Shown in pieces: positions 56,538 to 64,000 of a stretch of DNA of 64,000 nt. Below the pieces are notes generated by a model. The model made no database searches, was not told the DNA's origin, and saw nothing but the letters and a program-made list of their open reading frames with translations. The translations under genes were made by a program, and so were the position numbers. Source of the DNA: Hymenobacter persicinus (GTDB lineage Bacteria; Bacteroidota; Bacteroidia; Cytophagales; Hymenobacteraceae); assembly GCF_004167665.1 (NCBI RefSeq), contig NZ_SEWE01000011.1:47962-111961 (forward strand), written 5' to 3'. Position 1 is the first letter of the stretch; each line of letters begins with the position of its first letter.

Positions 56538-57557
56538 ATGGCTTCCCTTTTTACCGACGGTCTGAATTTCGTTTCCAAGCTCACCCCCCGCCGCGCCCTG
56601 AATGCGGCACAGGTGGTGGGCAGCTACGCCCTGAGCAAGCTGACGGGCCAGGCCCGGCACTGGGGGCTGCCGCTGGCCCTGAGCTTCGAGCCGACGACGA
56701 GCTGCAACCTACGCTGCCCGGAGTGTCCCAGCGGCCTGCGCTCCTTCACCCGCCCCACCGGCATGCTCCCCGACGAGCTCTTCAAGCGCACCATCGACGA
56801 GGTACACAAGCGGCTCTGGTACCTGATTTTTTACTTCCAGGGGGAGCCGTACCTGCACCCCAACTTCCTGGATTTGGTGAAGTACGCCGCCGACAAGGGC
56901 ATCTACACCGCCACCAGTACCAACGCCCATTACCTCAACGACAAGAATGCCCGCCGCACGGTGGAGTCGGGGCTCGACCGGCTGATTATCTCCCTCGACG
57001 GCACCACCCAGGAAGTGTACCAGCAGTACCGGGTGGGCGGCAAGCTCGACAAGGTGCTGGAGGGTACCAAGAACGTGGTGAAGTGGCGTAAGGAGCTTAA
57101 GTCGAGCACCCCGCGCATCATCTTCCAGTTCTTGGTGGTGCGGCCCAACGAGCACCAGATTGAGGAAGCCAAAACCCTGGCCAAGGAGCTGGGCGTGGAC
57201 GACGTGTGGTTTAAGACGGCCCAGATCTACGACTATCAGCAGGGCTCCCCGCTCATCCCGACCATCGACTACTACTCGCGCTACGAAAACAACAACGGCA
57301 CCTGGAGCATCAAGAACAAGCTGGTGAACCACTGCTGGAAGATGTGGCACAGCTGCGTCATCACCTGGGACGGGCTGGTAGTGCCCTGCTGCTTCGATAA
57401 AGACGCCGAGTACCGGCAGGGCGACCTGAAAGCCCAGACTTTCCGCCAGCTCTGGCACGGCCCCAAGTACCGTTCCTTCCGCGCCTACCTGCTCAAGGGC
57501 CGCGACCAAATCGATATGTGCCGCAACTGCACCGAGGGCACCAAGGTATGGGGGTAG
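56538..57557 (+). CDS. Radical SAM protein with SPASM domain
   Basis: 339 residues. The cluster motif CNLRCPEC (CxxxCxxC) lies near residue 55, after LALSFEPTTS. The rest of the barrel includes WYLIFYFQGEPYLHPNFL, RLIISLDGTTQEVYQQYRVGG (split) and FLVVRPNEHQIEEA. A SPASM-type C terminus has Cys clusters in NHCWKMWHSCVITWDGLVVPCC and MCRNC, for auxiliary [4Fe-4S] clusters. The substrate is unknown. The start at 56538 lies 6 bases after GACCTTTG, a one-mismatch -7 element; an ORF from further upstream is not supported. Confidence 0.88.
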   Translation: MASLFTDGLNFVSKLTPRRALNAAQVVGSYALSKLTGQARHWGLPLALSFEPTTSCNLRCPECPSGLRSFTRPTGMLPDELFKRTIDEVHKRLWYLIFYFQGEPYLHPNFLDLVKYAADKGIYTATSTNAHYLNDKNARRTVESGLDRLIISLDGTTQEVYQQYRVGGKLDKVLEGTKNVVKWRKELKSSTPRIIFQFLVVRPNEHQIEEAKTLAKELGVDDVWFKTAQIYDYQQGSPLIPTIDYYSRYENNNGTWSIKNKLVNHCWKMWHSCVITWDGLVVPCCFDKDAEYRQGDLKAQTFRQLWHGPKYRSFRAYLLKGRDQIDMCRNCTEGTKVWG

Positions 57558-57560
57558 TGG

Positions 57561-57671
57561 TAAGATAGTGAAGTGGTGAAATAGTGAGTTTGATGTTCAA
57601 CATGCGCTAATAGCGCAGAACCGCGCCGCTAGAACGACAACTCTCAAATTCACCACTTCCCTATCTCACTT
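57561..57671. repeat. Palindromic intergenic repeat, GTGAAATAGTGA family, copy B
   Basis: GAAGTGGTGAA (57570-57580) is the exact complement of TTCACCACTTC (57649-57659), and AGATAG (57563-57568) of CTATCT (57661-57666). The centre has GCGCTAATAGCGC. It fills the gap between the converging radical SAM and erythromycin-esterase-like genes and may serve as a transcription end. Confidence 0.65.
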
Positions 57672-58965
57672 ACTCCGCCCAGGGGTACATGTCGGGAGGC
57701 ACGTTTTGTTGGGCAACGGTGGGTAGCGGGTGCAGGGCCTGAGTGTGGTCGAGAAACACAAAGGCGTCGTAGCGCTCCGGCAGCACGGAGGGCACGTAGT
57801 TGCCGAACTGCTCAAACTCGGGCCGGTACACCACCCCGATGGCGCGGTGGGCCAGGGGCTGCTTCAGCGCCGGCTGGTCGCGCAGCTCGGCCGAGAGCAG
57901 CAGCGCATTCTGGTCGGGGAGCTGCTGGTGGAGCCGGTCTTCCCAGGAGCCCGGCAGGGCGGGCGGCACGGGCATGGTTTCCAGCGGAGCGCCCCACTTC
58001 CGGCCCGCCACCACCGTGCCCTCGTAGGAGCCGAAGCCCACGGCAAACACCTGGCTGCGCCCGTACATCTGCCGCACGAGCTGGCCGAGGTTCACCGTAT
58101 CGTTGCGGTACATGTCGGTGTAGCGGGCGTCGCCAATGTGGGTGTTGTGCTCCCAGACCAGGGCTTTGCTGTCGGGGCCGTGCAGGTCGAGCAGGCGGGT
58201 GAGGGTTTCGGTCATGTGACCGTCGCGCACGTTCCAGGAGGCCGGCCCGCCCTGGAGCATGGCCCGGTAATACCGCTCGGCATTCACGGCCACCAGCGCG
58301 TTCTGCTCGGCCGCAAACGCCGTTTCGTGCTCCAGCCCCGGACCCGCCGCGGCCCTGGGCCGCTGCCGACGCAGGGCCTGGAGCATGGCCGTCACCTCGT
58401 CCTGGCAGCTTTTCGAGACGAAGGCCACTGCCTCAGCGTATTCCTGGGGGTCGTTGCCGTAGGGCTCAAAGCAGCGCAGCGCCTGCTGGGCGGCCGTTTC
58501 GGCCCCGTCGCCCTGCTGCTGCACGTAGCGCATAATCTCCTGCAACGACTCCCAGAGGCTGTACACGTCGAGGCCGTAGAAGCCGACCCGCTCGGCCAGG
58601 GGCTGGTGGCGGTTGTGGGCGTGCAGCCAGTCGACCAGGGCCGCTACCTCCCAGTTGCCCCACATCCAGGTGGGCCAGCGGTCAAAGGTTTTCAGCAGCT
58701 GGGCGGCGCCTTGGTAAGGGCTGTCGGTGTTCTTCAGGGCGCAGTTCACCTCGAAGCAGTCGGGCCAGTCGCCTTCCACGGCCATAAAGCGGAAGCCCTT
58801 TTCCCGGATCAGGCGCCGGGAAATAGCGGCGCGCCAGGTGTAGTACTCCGACGTGCCGTGCGAGGCCTCGCCCAGCAGCACGATGCGGGCATCCCCGATG
58901 GCCGCCACCAGCGGATCGAGGTCGGCGGGGGTGCGGAGCGGATGGAAGGGCAGCGAATTCTCCAC
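57670..58965 (-). CDS. Erythromycin esterase-family protein
   Basis: 431 residues. The family's EreA-like signature is VLLGEASHGTSEYYTWRAAI, and other conserved blocks are FRFMAVEGDWPDCFEVN, VGFYGLDVYSLWESL, ALVWEHNTHIGDARY and GVVYRPEFEQFGNYVPS. The His and Glu residues of the active site are kept. In most genomes these genes are not linked to macrolide resistance, and the natural substrate is unknown. It could be an ester hydrolase or a succinoglycan-type enzyme. It is a monocistronic unit. Confidence 0.85.
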   Translation of the reverse strand: MENSLPFHPLRTPADLDPLVAAIGDARIVLLGEASHGTSEYYTWRAAISRRLIREKGFRFMAVEGDWPDCFEVNCALKNTDSPYQGAAQLLKTFDRWPTWMWGNWEVAALVDWLHAHNRHQPLAERVGFYGLDVYSLWESLQEIMRYVQQQGDGAETAAQQALRCFEPYGNDPQEYAEAVAFVSKSCQDEVTAMLQALRRQRPRAAAGPGLEHETAFAAEQNALVAVNAERYYRAMLQGGPASWNVRDGHMTETLTRLLDLHGPDSKALVWEHNTHIGDARYTDMYRNDTVNLGQLVRQMYGRSQVFAVGFGSYEGTVVAGRKWGAPLETMPVPPALPGSWEDRLHQQLPDQNALLLSAELRDQPALKQPLAHRAIGVVYRPEFEQFGNYVPSVLPERYDAFVFLDHTQALHPLPTVAQQNVPPDMYPWAE

Positions 58966-58991
58966 GGTTGAGGCGGACTAGGTGAAAACGC

Positions 58992-59022
58992 AAAAACGCG
59001 CCCCAGCCAAGCCGGAGCGCGT
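58992..59022 (-). terminator. Terminator of the 59052-59393 gene
   Basis: ACGCGC (58996-59001) pairs with GCGCGT (59017-59022), with GC pairs inside, and on the minus strand runs into TTTTTGCGTTTT. Confidence 0.7.
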
Positions 59023-59051
59023 CGGTATTGTGCATGTAAAGAACCTGGGGC

Positions 59052-59393
59052 CTACTTGTGGGCCTTCTTGAGGTTCTTACCGAGGTCCTCTACTTTCTGC
59101 AGGAAGTTATCCGTTTCGGCATCGGCGTAGGTGCCGAAGGCGTTGGAGATGGTACCGCGCACGCCGTCGTTGCACTCAATAGCGTACAGAATCGACATGT
59201 CGTCGGGGTCACTTTCGCCCTCGAAGCGGTAGAAGTCGACGATGGTGACATCCTCGGCGCCGTAGCTCTTGGGCGACTCAGTACTGATGGTCTGGAGCCG
59301 GCCGTCGCAGACGTTGAAGTCCTGGGTGAAGCCGTCCTGGGTAAGCTTTTTTTCGACGTTAATAAGCGAGCGTTCCTCTTCTTTGTCTTGCAT
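59052..59393 (-). CDS. Small conserved protein of unknown function
   Basis: 113 residues, cytoplasmic. The pattern LTQDGFTQDFNVCDGRLQTI, VDFYRFEGESDPDDMSILYAI and GVRGTISNAFGTYAD is one I know from small Bacteroidetes proteins that are sometimes misnamed 'phosphoribosylpyrophosphate synthetase'; they carry no PRPP-synthetase motif. Role unknown. The start at 59393 (MQDKEEERS) was chosen because the upstream extension is not similar. It has a terminator of its own. Confidence 0.75.
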   Translation of the reverse strand: MQDKEEERSLINVEKKLTQDGFTQDFNVCDGRLQTISTESPKSYGAEDVTIVDFYRFEGESDPDDMSILYAIECNDGVRGTISNAFGTYADAETDNFLQKVEDLGKNLKKAHK

Positions 59394-59510
59394 CGTGGTA
59401 GTGTTTCGGTTGGGAGAGAGCAAAGCGGAGGCGGCCAAAGACAAGCCCCCGCACCAGCCTATACGGAGCCGGTACGGGGGCAGGTTGTGCGAAGTTGATT
59501 CAGGCGAAAT

Positions 59511-59708
59511 CTAGGGTGCAGCGGTCCGGGCAGCGGCCGTTTCGATGGTGCGCTGGAGGCGGTCCACATCGAGGGTGCCGCAGGCCCCGCCGCAGCCCTT
59601 GGCGCAGCCGCCAGCGGTCTTGACGAAGAAGGCGCGCCAGAAAATTCGGCCCACGTAAAACGTGGCGGCCACAAACAGCAGGGCGATGATGAGGTATTGC
59701 AGGATCAT
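59511..59708 (-). CDS. Small FeoB-associated-type Cys-rich membrane protein
   Basis: 65 residues. One N-terminal membrane segment (about 1-18, ILQYLIIALLFVAATFYV) is followed by FFVKTAGGCAKGCGGACG, a cluster of three Cys among Gly. This is the layout of the FeoB-associated Cys-rich membrane protein family, which may bind iron or a cluster. No feoAB gene is in the window, so the link is by motif only. A TAGTTTTG element (exact TAnnTTTG, 59717-59724) ends 8 bases before the start codon. Confidence 0.75.
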   Translation of the reverse strand: MILQYLIIALLFVAATFYVGRIFWRAFFVKTAGGCAKGCGGACGTLDVDRLQRTIETAAARTAAP

Positions 59709-59783
59709 AACGAAGGCAAAACTACGGCCGGCCGGGAAAAGTTTACGCGCCGGCTCCGCAACGCGGCAGGAGCCGGCCGGGAC

Positions 59784-60599
59784 TTACTGCTGCCAATATT
59801 GCCCGATCAGGCCCTGCATTTCGGCGTGCACGGAGCCGTTGGAAGCCACCACCTCCCGGCCGAAGATAGGGTCGCCGTCGTGCAGAAACTGGGTGACCCG
59901 GCCGCCGGCCTCGCGCACGAGCAGGATACCGGCCGCCACGTCGTAGGAGTTGATGTTGAACTCGAAGTAGCCGTCGAAGCGGCCGGCGGCGGTCCAGGCC
60001 AGGTCCACGGCGGCCGAGCCCACCCGGCGCACCCCGTTGGTGCCGCGCATAAACTCCTTCAGGATGGCCAGATAGGCGTCAACGCGGTGGAAGTTGCTGT
60101 AGGGAAAGCCCGTGGCCACCAACGACTGGCCCAGCGCGGGTGTGCCCGATACCCGGATGGGCTCCTCGTTGCAGAAGGCCCCGCCCCCGCGCACGGCCCG
60201 GAAGCACTCGTCGAGGTTGACCTCGTAGACCACGCCAATGACCAGTTCGGTGCCTTCGAGCAGGGCAATGCTGACCGAGTAGCAGGGCAGGCCGTGAATG
60301 AAGTTGGTGGTGCCGTCGAGCGGGTCGATAATCCAGGTCAGCTCGGTGCCGGCATTGGTGGCCTGGCTGTCGCCGCCGGTGGTACCCTCCTCGGTGATAA
60401 AGCCGGCCTGGGGCAGCAGCTCCCGCAGCCCGGCCACCACCATGCGCTCCGACTCCTGGTCGACGTAGGAAACCATGTCGTGCAGGCCCTTGTGCTGGAC
60501 GTGGGCGCGGTCGAAGGTGGCGGCTTCCTGGCGGATAAACTGGCCGGCCCGGCGGGCTACGGCGGCCACTTGGTGGCTGAGCTGGGTGAAGTCGGTCAT
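59784..60599 (-). CDS. suhB: Inositol monophosphatase family protein (SuhB-like)
   Basis: 271 residues. Metal-binding blocks are ITEEGTTGG with the Glu pair, WIIDPLDGTTNFIHGLP, and GSAAVDLAWTAAGRFDGYFE with NSYDVAAGILLVREAGGRV, the family's last signature. It would hydrolyse inositol-1-phosphate or a related phosphomonoester with Mg; in enterobacteria SuhB also has a role in rRNA transcription. The start at 60599 (MTDFTQLSHQ) is preferred; an upstream Met at 60623 lies within a palindromic repeat. The repeat separates it from lnt. Confidence 0.92.
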   Translation of the reverse strand: MTDFTQLSHQVAAVARRAGQFIRQEAATFDRAHVQHKGLHDMVSYVDQESERMVVAGLRELLPQAGFITEEGTTGGDSQATNAGTELTWIIDPLDGTTNFIHGLPCYSVSIALLEGTELVIGVVYEVNLDECFRAVRGGGAFCNEEPIRVSGTPALGQSLVATGFPYSNFHRVDAYLAILKEFMRGTNGVRRVGSAAVDLAWTAAGRFDGYFEFNINSYDVAAGILLVREAGGRVTQFLHDGDPIFGREVVASNGSVHAEMQGLIGQYWQQ

Positions 60600-60615
60600 G
60601 TTGTTTTGGGGAAGG

Positions 60616-60717
60616 AACGTCATGCAGAGCGTCAGCGAAGCATCTCGCGTGGCGTCGTCAGATTAGTAATCCAACGGCAGCCCGCGAGATGCTTCGGCTG
60701 CGCCTCTGCATGACCAA
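60616..60717. repeat. Palindromic intergenic repeat, GTCATGC/GAAGCATCTC family, copy 2
   Basis: Outer arms GTCATGCAGAG (60619-60629) / CTCTGCATGAC (60704-60714) and inner arms GAAGCATCTCGCG (60637-60649) / CGCGAGATGCTTC (60683-60695) are perfect complements. Same outer GTCATGC ends and GAAGCATCTC core as at 31518-31622. It lies between suhB and lnt. Confidence 0.8.
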
Positions 60718-60729
60718 CGATTAGAGAAT

Positions 60730-62361
60730 CTACTGGGCAAAGCGCCGGTTCAGGCCGCTCACCAGCACAAAAACCAGCAGCAATACGGCCAGCGCCTGGG
60801 CGCCGCGGCCGATAAGCTCCCCGTAGCGGACGTAGAAAGTGATATCCGTATTCAGGTGGACGGTGCTGCGGGCCGCGGCCGGCACCCACCAGCCGGTACG
60901 CTGGGTGATTTCGCCTTTCTGATTGATAAAGCCCGAAATACCCGTGTTGGCCGAGCGAGCCACGTCGCGGCGGGTTTCGATGGCCCGCAGCGTGGCGTAC
61001 TGCAAGTGCTGGCGGTAGCCGGGTGAGTCGCTCCACCAGCCGTCGTTGGTGATGATGCCAATCAGGGTGGCCCCGCGCCGGACGTAATCGGCCACGAAGT
61101 CGCCGTACACCGATTCGTAGCAGATAACCGGGGCCAAGCGCAGCGTGGAGTCGGCGGAGGCGCCGCGAAACACGGTGCGCTCTTCTTGGCTGCCCAGGCC
61201 GCCGGCCGCCCCACCCAGGTCGATGACGAAGGCCGAGAGCCAGTGCGGCACGCCTTCCACGCCCGGCACCAGCCGCGACTTATGGTAGAATCCGATGGGC
61301 TCAGCGGGGCCAGGGAAGTGCACGGCCGTGTTGAAGAAGTCGTAGTAGCCGATATCGTCGCGGAAGCGGGCCGAGGCACTGGCGGCTTCCTTATTCGGGT
61401 AGGTGGTGAGGGTGGTGGCGCCGGTTACCAGCCTCAGGCCGGGGTGGCGGGTGAGGAAGTTGCGGATCTGGAGCGTCTTGGGGTTGGCGTCGAAGGTAGC
61501 CTCCCAGTTGTTTTCCTCCAGGGCCGTTTCGGGCCAGAGCACCATTTTGGTTTGAGGCGTCAGATTTTGCTCGGTCAGTTCAAACATCCGCTGCAGCTGA
61601 GCCTGGTAGGGAATGAACTTGTCGCCGCCCTCAAACTTTTCCTGGTAGGGGTCAAAGTTGGGTTGAATGGCCAGCACCTCGGCCGGCGGCCCCTTTTCCT
61701 GGTAGCGGCTGCCGATGAGCAGGGAAACGCCAATGGGCAGCACAACGGCGGCCAGCGCGGCGAGCCCCAAGGTAGGCTTTACGCCGGAGAACCGGCCCTG
61801 CGGCGCTGTAGTGCCGGCCGCCGGCCGGATTGCCAGAAACACGAGCAGGTTTACCACCCAAATCCAGAGTGAGCCGCCCAGAAAGCCGGTGTACTCGTAC
61901 CACTGCACCAGGAAGTTGGCGCTGGCAAAGCCGTTGCCGAGCGTGAGCCAGGGCCAGGTGAAGTCCCAGTGCAGGTGCAGCTGCTCGAAGGCAATCCAGT
62001 AGACGGGCAGGGACAAATACCCCAGCCGCCGCCCCGCCAGCCGCTTGGTGTGGTAGAAGGCCATGACGGGCATGCACATGAACAGGGAGTTGAACACCAC
62101 GGCCGTGATGCCGCCCCAGAGCGTGCTGTAGCTCACCCACCAGGTGGTAAAGGCGTTCCAGAGCACCAGCGTGAGGTAGGAGTAGCGAAACACTTTCCAG
62201 CCGCTGCTCCCGCGCCGGCTCAGCGCGTCTTCCAGGTACAGGTACGGCACCCAGGCCACGAGCAGCAGCAGCGCCAGCGGCGCCGGGTGCACCGGCCAGC
62301 CGGCCCAGAGCAGGCCAGCGCTGAGCAGGGCCAGCAGAGCCGGCCGCCACGGGGCCGCCAT
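60730..62361 (-). CDS. lnt: Apolipoprotein N-acyltransferase
   Basis: 543 residues. Lnt adds the third acyl chain to lipoproteins at the inner membrane. Six or so membrane helices (about 10-200) precede the CN-hydrolase domain, with Glu in MVLWPETALEEN, Lys in FYHKSRLVPG and Cys in APVICYESVYGDF, the catalytic triad, then ITNDGWWSDSPGYRQHLQYA, a last helix and the end. I start at the ATG at 62361; a GTG at 62409 or a TTG at 62439 would extend the N terminus and overlap or meet rsmI. It is preceded by rsmI on the same strand. This fits the many lipoproteins in the window. Confidence 0.93.
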   Translation of the reverse strand: MAAPWRPALLALLSAGLLWAGWPVHPAPLALLLLVAWVPYLYLEDALSRRGSSGWKVFRYSYLTLVLWNAFTTWWVSYSTLWGGITAVVFNSLFMCMPVMAFYHTKRLAGRRLGYLSLPVYWIAFEQLHLHWDFTWPWLTLGNGFASANFLVQWYEYTGFLGGSLWIWVVNLLVFLAIRPAAGTTAPQGRFSGVKPTLGLAALAAVVLPIGVSLLIGSRYQEKGPPAEVLAIQPNFDPYQEKFEGGDKFIPYQAQLQRMFELTEQNLTPQTKMVLWPETALEENNWEATFDANPKTLQIRNFLTRHPGLRLVTGATTLTTYPNKEAASASARFRDDIGYYDFFNTAVHFPGPAEPIGFYHKSRLVPGVEGVPHWLSAFVIDLGGAAGGLGSQEERTVFRGASADSTLRLAPVICYESVYGDFVADYVRRGATLIGIITNDGWWSDSPGYRQHLQYATLRAIETRRDVARSANTGISGFINQKGEITQRTGWWVPAAARSTVHLNTDITFYVRYGELIGRGAQALAVLLLVFVLVSGLNRRFAQ

Positions 62362-62398
62362 TTCCCCAGTCACCGCGGTCTGGTTTGATACAACAGGT

Positions 62399-63112
62399 TT
62401 AGTCAGCACGGCCTTCTTCTTTATATCCCTGAACGACAAGCACTATCTCGCCCTTGATGCTGGTGCGGCCCGCGAAGTCGGCGGCCAACTCGGCCAGCGT
62501 CCCGGTCACGGTTTCCTCAAACAGCTTGGTCAGCTCCCGGCTCACCGAGGCCAGCCGGGTGGGGCCAAAAGCCTCGGCCAGCTGCTCCAGGGTCTTAACG
62601 ATGCGGTGGGGCGACTCGTAGAAAATCATGGTCCGGGTTTCGGGCTGCAACTCCCGGATGCGGGTCTGGCGGCCTTTCTTGACCGGCAAAAAGCCCTCGA
62701 AGGTGAACCGCTCAGCCCCGAAGCCCGACTTGAGCAGGGCCGGCACGAAGGCCGTGGCACCGGGCAGGCATTCCACTTTCAGCCCCCGGGCCAGACACTC
62801 GCGCACCAGCAGAAAGCCGGGGTCGGAGATGCCCGGCGTGCCGGCGTCGGATACCAGGGCCATCTTCTCGCCCTTCTCCAGCCGGTCGAGGACCCGCTGC
62901 ACGGTCTGGTGCTCGTTGTGGAGGTGGTAGCTGAGCATGGGCTTTTTCAGGCCCAAGTGCTGCATCAGCCGGCCGCTGGTGCGGGTGTCCTCGGCCAGCA
63001 CCACGTCAACTTCGCCCAAAATGCGGATGGCCCGCAGGGTGATATCCTCCAGATTGCCGATGGGCGTGGGCACGAGGTATAGGGCAGTAGAAACAGCGGG
63101 GGCGTCGGACAT
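62399..63112 (-). CDS. rsmI: 16S rRNA (cytidine(1402)-2'-O)-methyltransferase
   Basis: 237 residues. RsmI methylates C1402 in the decoding centre of 16S rRNA using SAM. The tetrapyrrole-methylase-like fold shows LYLVPTPIGNLEDITLRAIR, VLAEDTRTSGRLMQHL, ALVSDAGTPGISDPG, ECLPGATAFVPAL and FYESPHRIVKTLEQL. The start at 63112 (MSDAPAVST) is supported by the -7 element TACCTTTG that ends 4 bases upstream; earlier Met codons in the same frame are not conserved. It forms a likely operon with lnt. Confidence 0.95.
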   Translation of the reverse strand: MSDAPAVSTALYLVPTPIGNLEDITLRAIRILGEVDVVLAEDTRTSGRLMQHLGLKKPMLSYHLHNEHQTVQRVLDRLEKGEKMALVSDAGTPGISDPGFLLVRECLARGLKVECLPGATAFVPALLKSGFGAERFTFEGFLPVKKGRQTRIRELQPETRTMIFYESPHRIVKTLEQLAEAFGPTRLASVSRELTKLFEETVTGTLAELAADFAGRTSIKGEIVLVVQGYKEEGRAD

Positions 63113-63116
63113 AAGA

Positions 63117-63124
63117 CAAAGGTA
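63117..63124 (-). promoter_or_regulatory. -7 element TACCTTTG of rsmI
   Basis: Exact TAnnTTTG match on the minus strand, ending 4 bases before the start codon. It implies a leaderless or almost leaderless rsmI mRNA. Confidence 0.65.
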
Positions 63125-63366
63125 CGCGGCGGGAAGCGAGGAAGTAAGGCCGGGTCGGGGAGAGCCAGAGCGGAGCGAAGGGAAAAGCGGACAATTTCCG
63201 GGACGCCAACGGCAGCGAAGCGTTGGCCGGGTCACGGGGCAGCACGCGCCGTGGGGTTCGTCTCTGGAGCGGGTAAGACGGCGGCGGCTGGTACGTAATG
63301 GGAACCCGCGTAACCTTGGCGCAACCCACTGCTTCGCATACTCAAGTCGTGCACACTAATATTCCG

Positions 63367-63396
63367 CTTGACGTGGACGTTTTTGTGATAATTTTG
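63367..63396 (+). promoter_or_regulatory. Promoter of the FG-GAP gene
   Basis: CTTG (63367-63370, one mismatch to TTTG) and TAATTTTG (63389-63396, exact TAnnTTTG) are 18 bases apart. The leader to the ATG at 63522 is about 120 bases. Confidence 0.65.
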
Positions 63397-63521
63397 CCAT
63401 CTGCCGCCAATCATCGGATAAAAACAAGAAGATTTTGGCTTAGATTACACCGCCCGCTGAGTTCCCGGGCACCTTTTCTGGATTTTCTCTTTCTCTAACT
63501 ACACCCTTATTCCTGCGGTCT

Positions 63522-64000
63522 ATGGCACACCCATACCCTCTTCCTACCTCCCGTTGGCTAATGGGCCTGCTGCTGGTTTCGGCGTTACCCGCCGCCGCCC
63601 AGTTCCAGGTTTCCAGCGTCTCGCCGGCCCGCAATGCCCGCTCGGCGGCGCGCGCGACCAACGTGGGCATCACCTTCAACCAGGCGGTGAACCCGGCCAC
63701 CGCCGGCAACGTGCGCGTGTACAGCGGGCAGCGGGGCGGTCAGCTCGTGCGCGGCGGCAACGCCACGGCCAGCGGTAGCACCCTCACCGTGGATCCGGCC
63801 GTGGACCTGCGGGCGGGCGAAACGGTATTCGTGACGGTGCCCGCCACGGTGCAGAGCAGCACCAGCGTGGCGGCGGCCAAGCAGGTGTACCAGTTTACGG
63901 CGGGCGTCGCGGGCGGCACCGGCGTGTACAGCGGGGCGGCCAGCGTGGCCGTAGGCACCGGCCCATTCAACATCAAGTCGGCCGACGTGGACGGCGACGG
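63522..64000 (+). CDS. Secreted FG-GAP/Ig-like repeat protein, N-terminal part (partial)
   Basis: The reading frame from the ATG at 63522 runs open to the end of the window, 159 codons. A signal peptide (about 1-26, MGLLLVSALPAAAQ) leads to an Ig-like (Big_5/SbsA-like) domain (about 28-125: FQVSSVSPARNARSAARATN, GITFNQAVNPATAGNVRVYSG, VDPAVDLRAGETVFVTVPAT), then the start of an FG-GAP repeat: GTGPFNIKSADVDGDG. Large proteins of this type in Hymenobacter end in a type IX secretion signal, which lies outside the window. Its role may be adhesion. Confidence 0.82.
   Translation, partial: MAHPYPLPTSRWLMGLLLVSALPAAAQFQVSSVSPARNARSAARATNVGITFNQAVNPATAGNVRVYSGQRGGQLVRGGNATASGSTLTVDPAVDLRAGETVFVTVPATVQSSTSVAAAKQVYQFTAGVAGGTGVYSGAASVAVGTGPFNIKSADVDGD

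Larger units (their letters stand above)
63113..63521. other. Divergent intergenic region between rsmI and the FG-GAP gene, 409 bases
   Basis: No gene is visible. It holds the rsmI promoter at its left end, a hairpin GCCAACG (63205-63211) / CGTTGGC (63221-63227) of unknown role, and the FG-GAP gene promoter at 63367-63396. Text such as GAGCCAGAGCGGAGCGAAGG near 63165 recalls the repeat at 50711-50845. Confidence 0.45.

Noticed and set aside
57670..58965. A macrolide resistance gene
   Set aside because: The protein belongs to the erythromycin esterase family, but the sequence alone gives no evidence of resistance, and there is no resistance or mobile context.
59445..59481. Hairpin GCCCCCG / CGGGGGC downstream of the Cys-rich membrane protein as a terminator
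   Set aside because: The stem has interruptions and no T-run on the minus strand, so I did not list it as a terminator, though some role is possible.
63205..63227. Hairpin before the FG-GAP gene as a terminator or riboswitch
   Set aside because: The stem is only 7 bp, no T-run follows, and it lies between divergent genes, so it cannot end either transcript.
1..64000. tRNA, rRNA, tmRNA, CRISPR array, phage or insertion-sequence genes
   Set aside because: I looked for T-loop motifs, regularly spaced repeats, and transposase or integrase motifs and saw none that hold up. The repeats present are palindromic and not spaced like CRISPR.

Overview
The window looks like the chromosome of a high-GC member of the Bacteroidota, most likely Hymenobacter or a close relative in the Cytophagales. 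This assignment is inferred from content. There is a gliding lipoprotein GldJ next to a PorP/SprF outer-membrane protein, and there are DUF4783, DUF4382 and DUF6799-type proteins and many Cys-lipobox lipoproteins. Shine-Dalgarno sites are almost absent, and the Bacteroidetes -7 promoter element TAnnTTTG recurs upstream of genes. Genes are densely packed on both strands. I saw no tRNA, rRNA, CRISPR array, integrase or insertion sequence. The mobile-looking material is a set of short palindromic intergenic repeats.

Layout. 1-10.6 kb: end of an oxidoreductase, PPK2 kinase, Hsp20, VF530-type protein, GH25 lysozyme, RlpA-like lipoprotein, the CbpA/CbpM co-chaperone pair, ZIP transporter, methyltransferase, NadC. 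10.7-20 kb: GpmI, a lipoprotein, YjbQ, a beta-helix lipoprotein, release factor 1, a haem-binding lipoprotein, FAD oxidoreductase, exonuclease III, AhpD-like protein. 20-34 kb: ComF, GldJ, PorP/SprF, a 1030-residue AsmA-like protein, two tandem DUF4382 lipoproteins, thioredoxin-like and DinB-like proteins, diacylglycerol kinase, acetyltransferase, fumarase and an outer-membrane barrel. 34-41 kb: an ECF sigma factor with an anti-sigma/TonB fusion, divergent from a VWA protein with a SusC-like N terminus, then a frameshifted TPR gene. 41-45.6 kb: a Phe/Tyr operon (prephenate dehydratase, aminotransferase, prephenate dehydrogenase, DAHP synthase-chorismate mutase). 45.7-64 kb: acyltransferase, metallophosphoesterase, a histidine kinase with a response regulator-thioredoxin reductase fusion, RadA, a TlpA-like protein without its cysteines, radical SAM protein, erythromycin-esterase-like protein, SuhB, Lnt, RsmI, and the start of an FG-GAP secreted protein.

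The strongest discovery is the 488-base leader of the Phe/Tyr operon (40822-41309). It holds two unannotated leader peptides in series, of 19 and 26 codons, packed with Phe and Tyr codons (7 and 9 aromatic residues). Each is followed by an intrinsic terminator with a T-run, and each terminator overlaps a plausible antiterminator. This is the architecture of ribosome-mediated transcription attenuation, duplicated in tandem. The four downstream genes make up the terminal Phe and Tyr pathway, which matches the mixed Phe/Tyr codons.

Other themes are -7 elements lying only 3-8 bases before start codons, which suggests leaderless mRNAs (rsmI, gpmI, nadC, the GH25 gene, radA and others); several families of palindromic intergenic repeats, two of them inside the Phe/Tyr operon; and redox proteins that have lost their catalytic cysteines.
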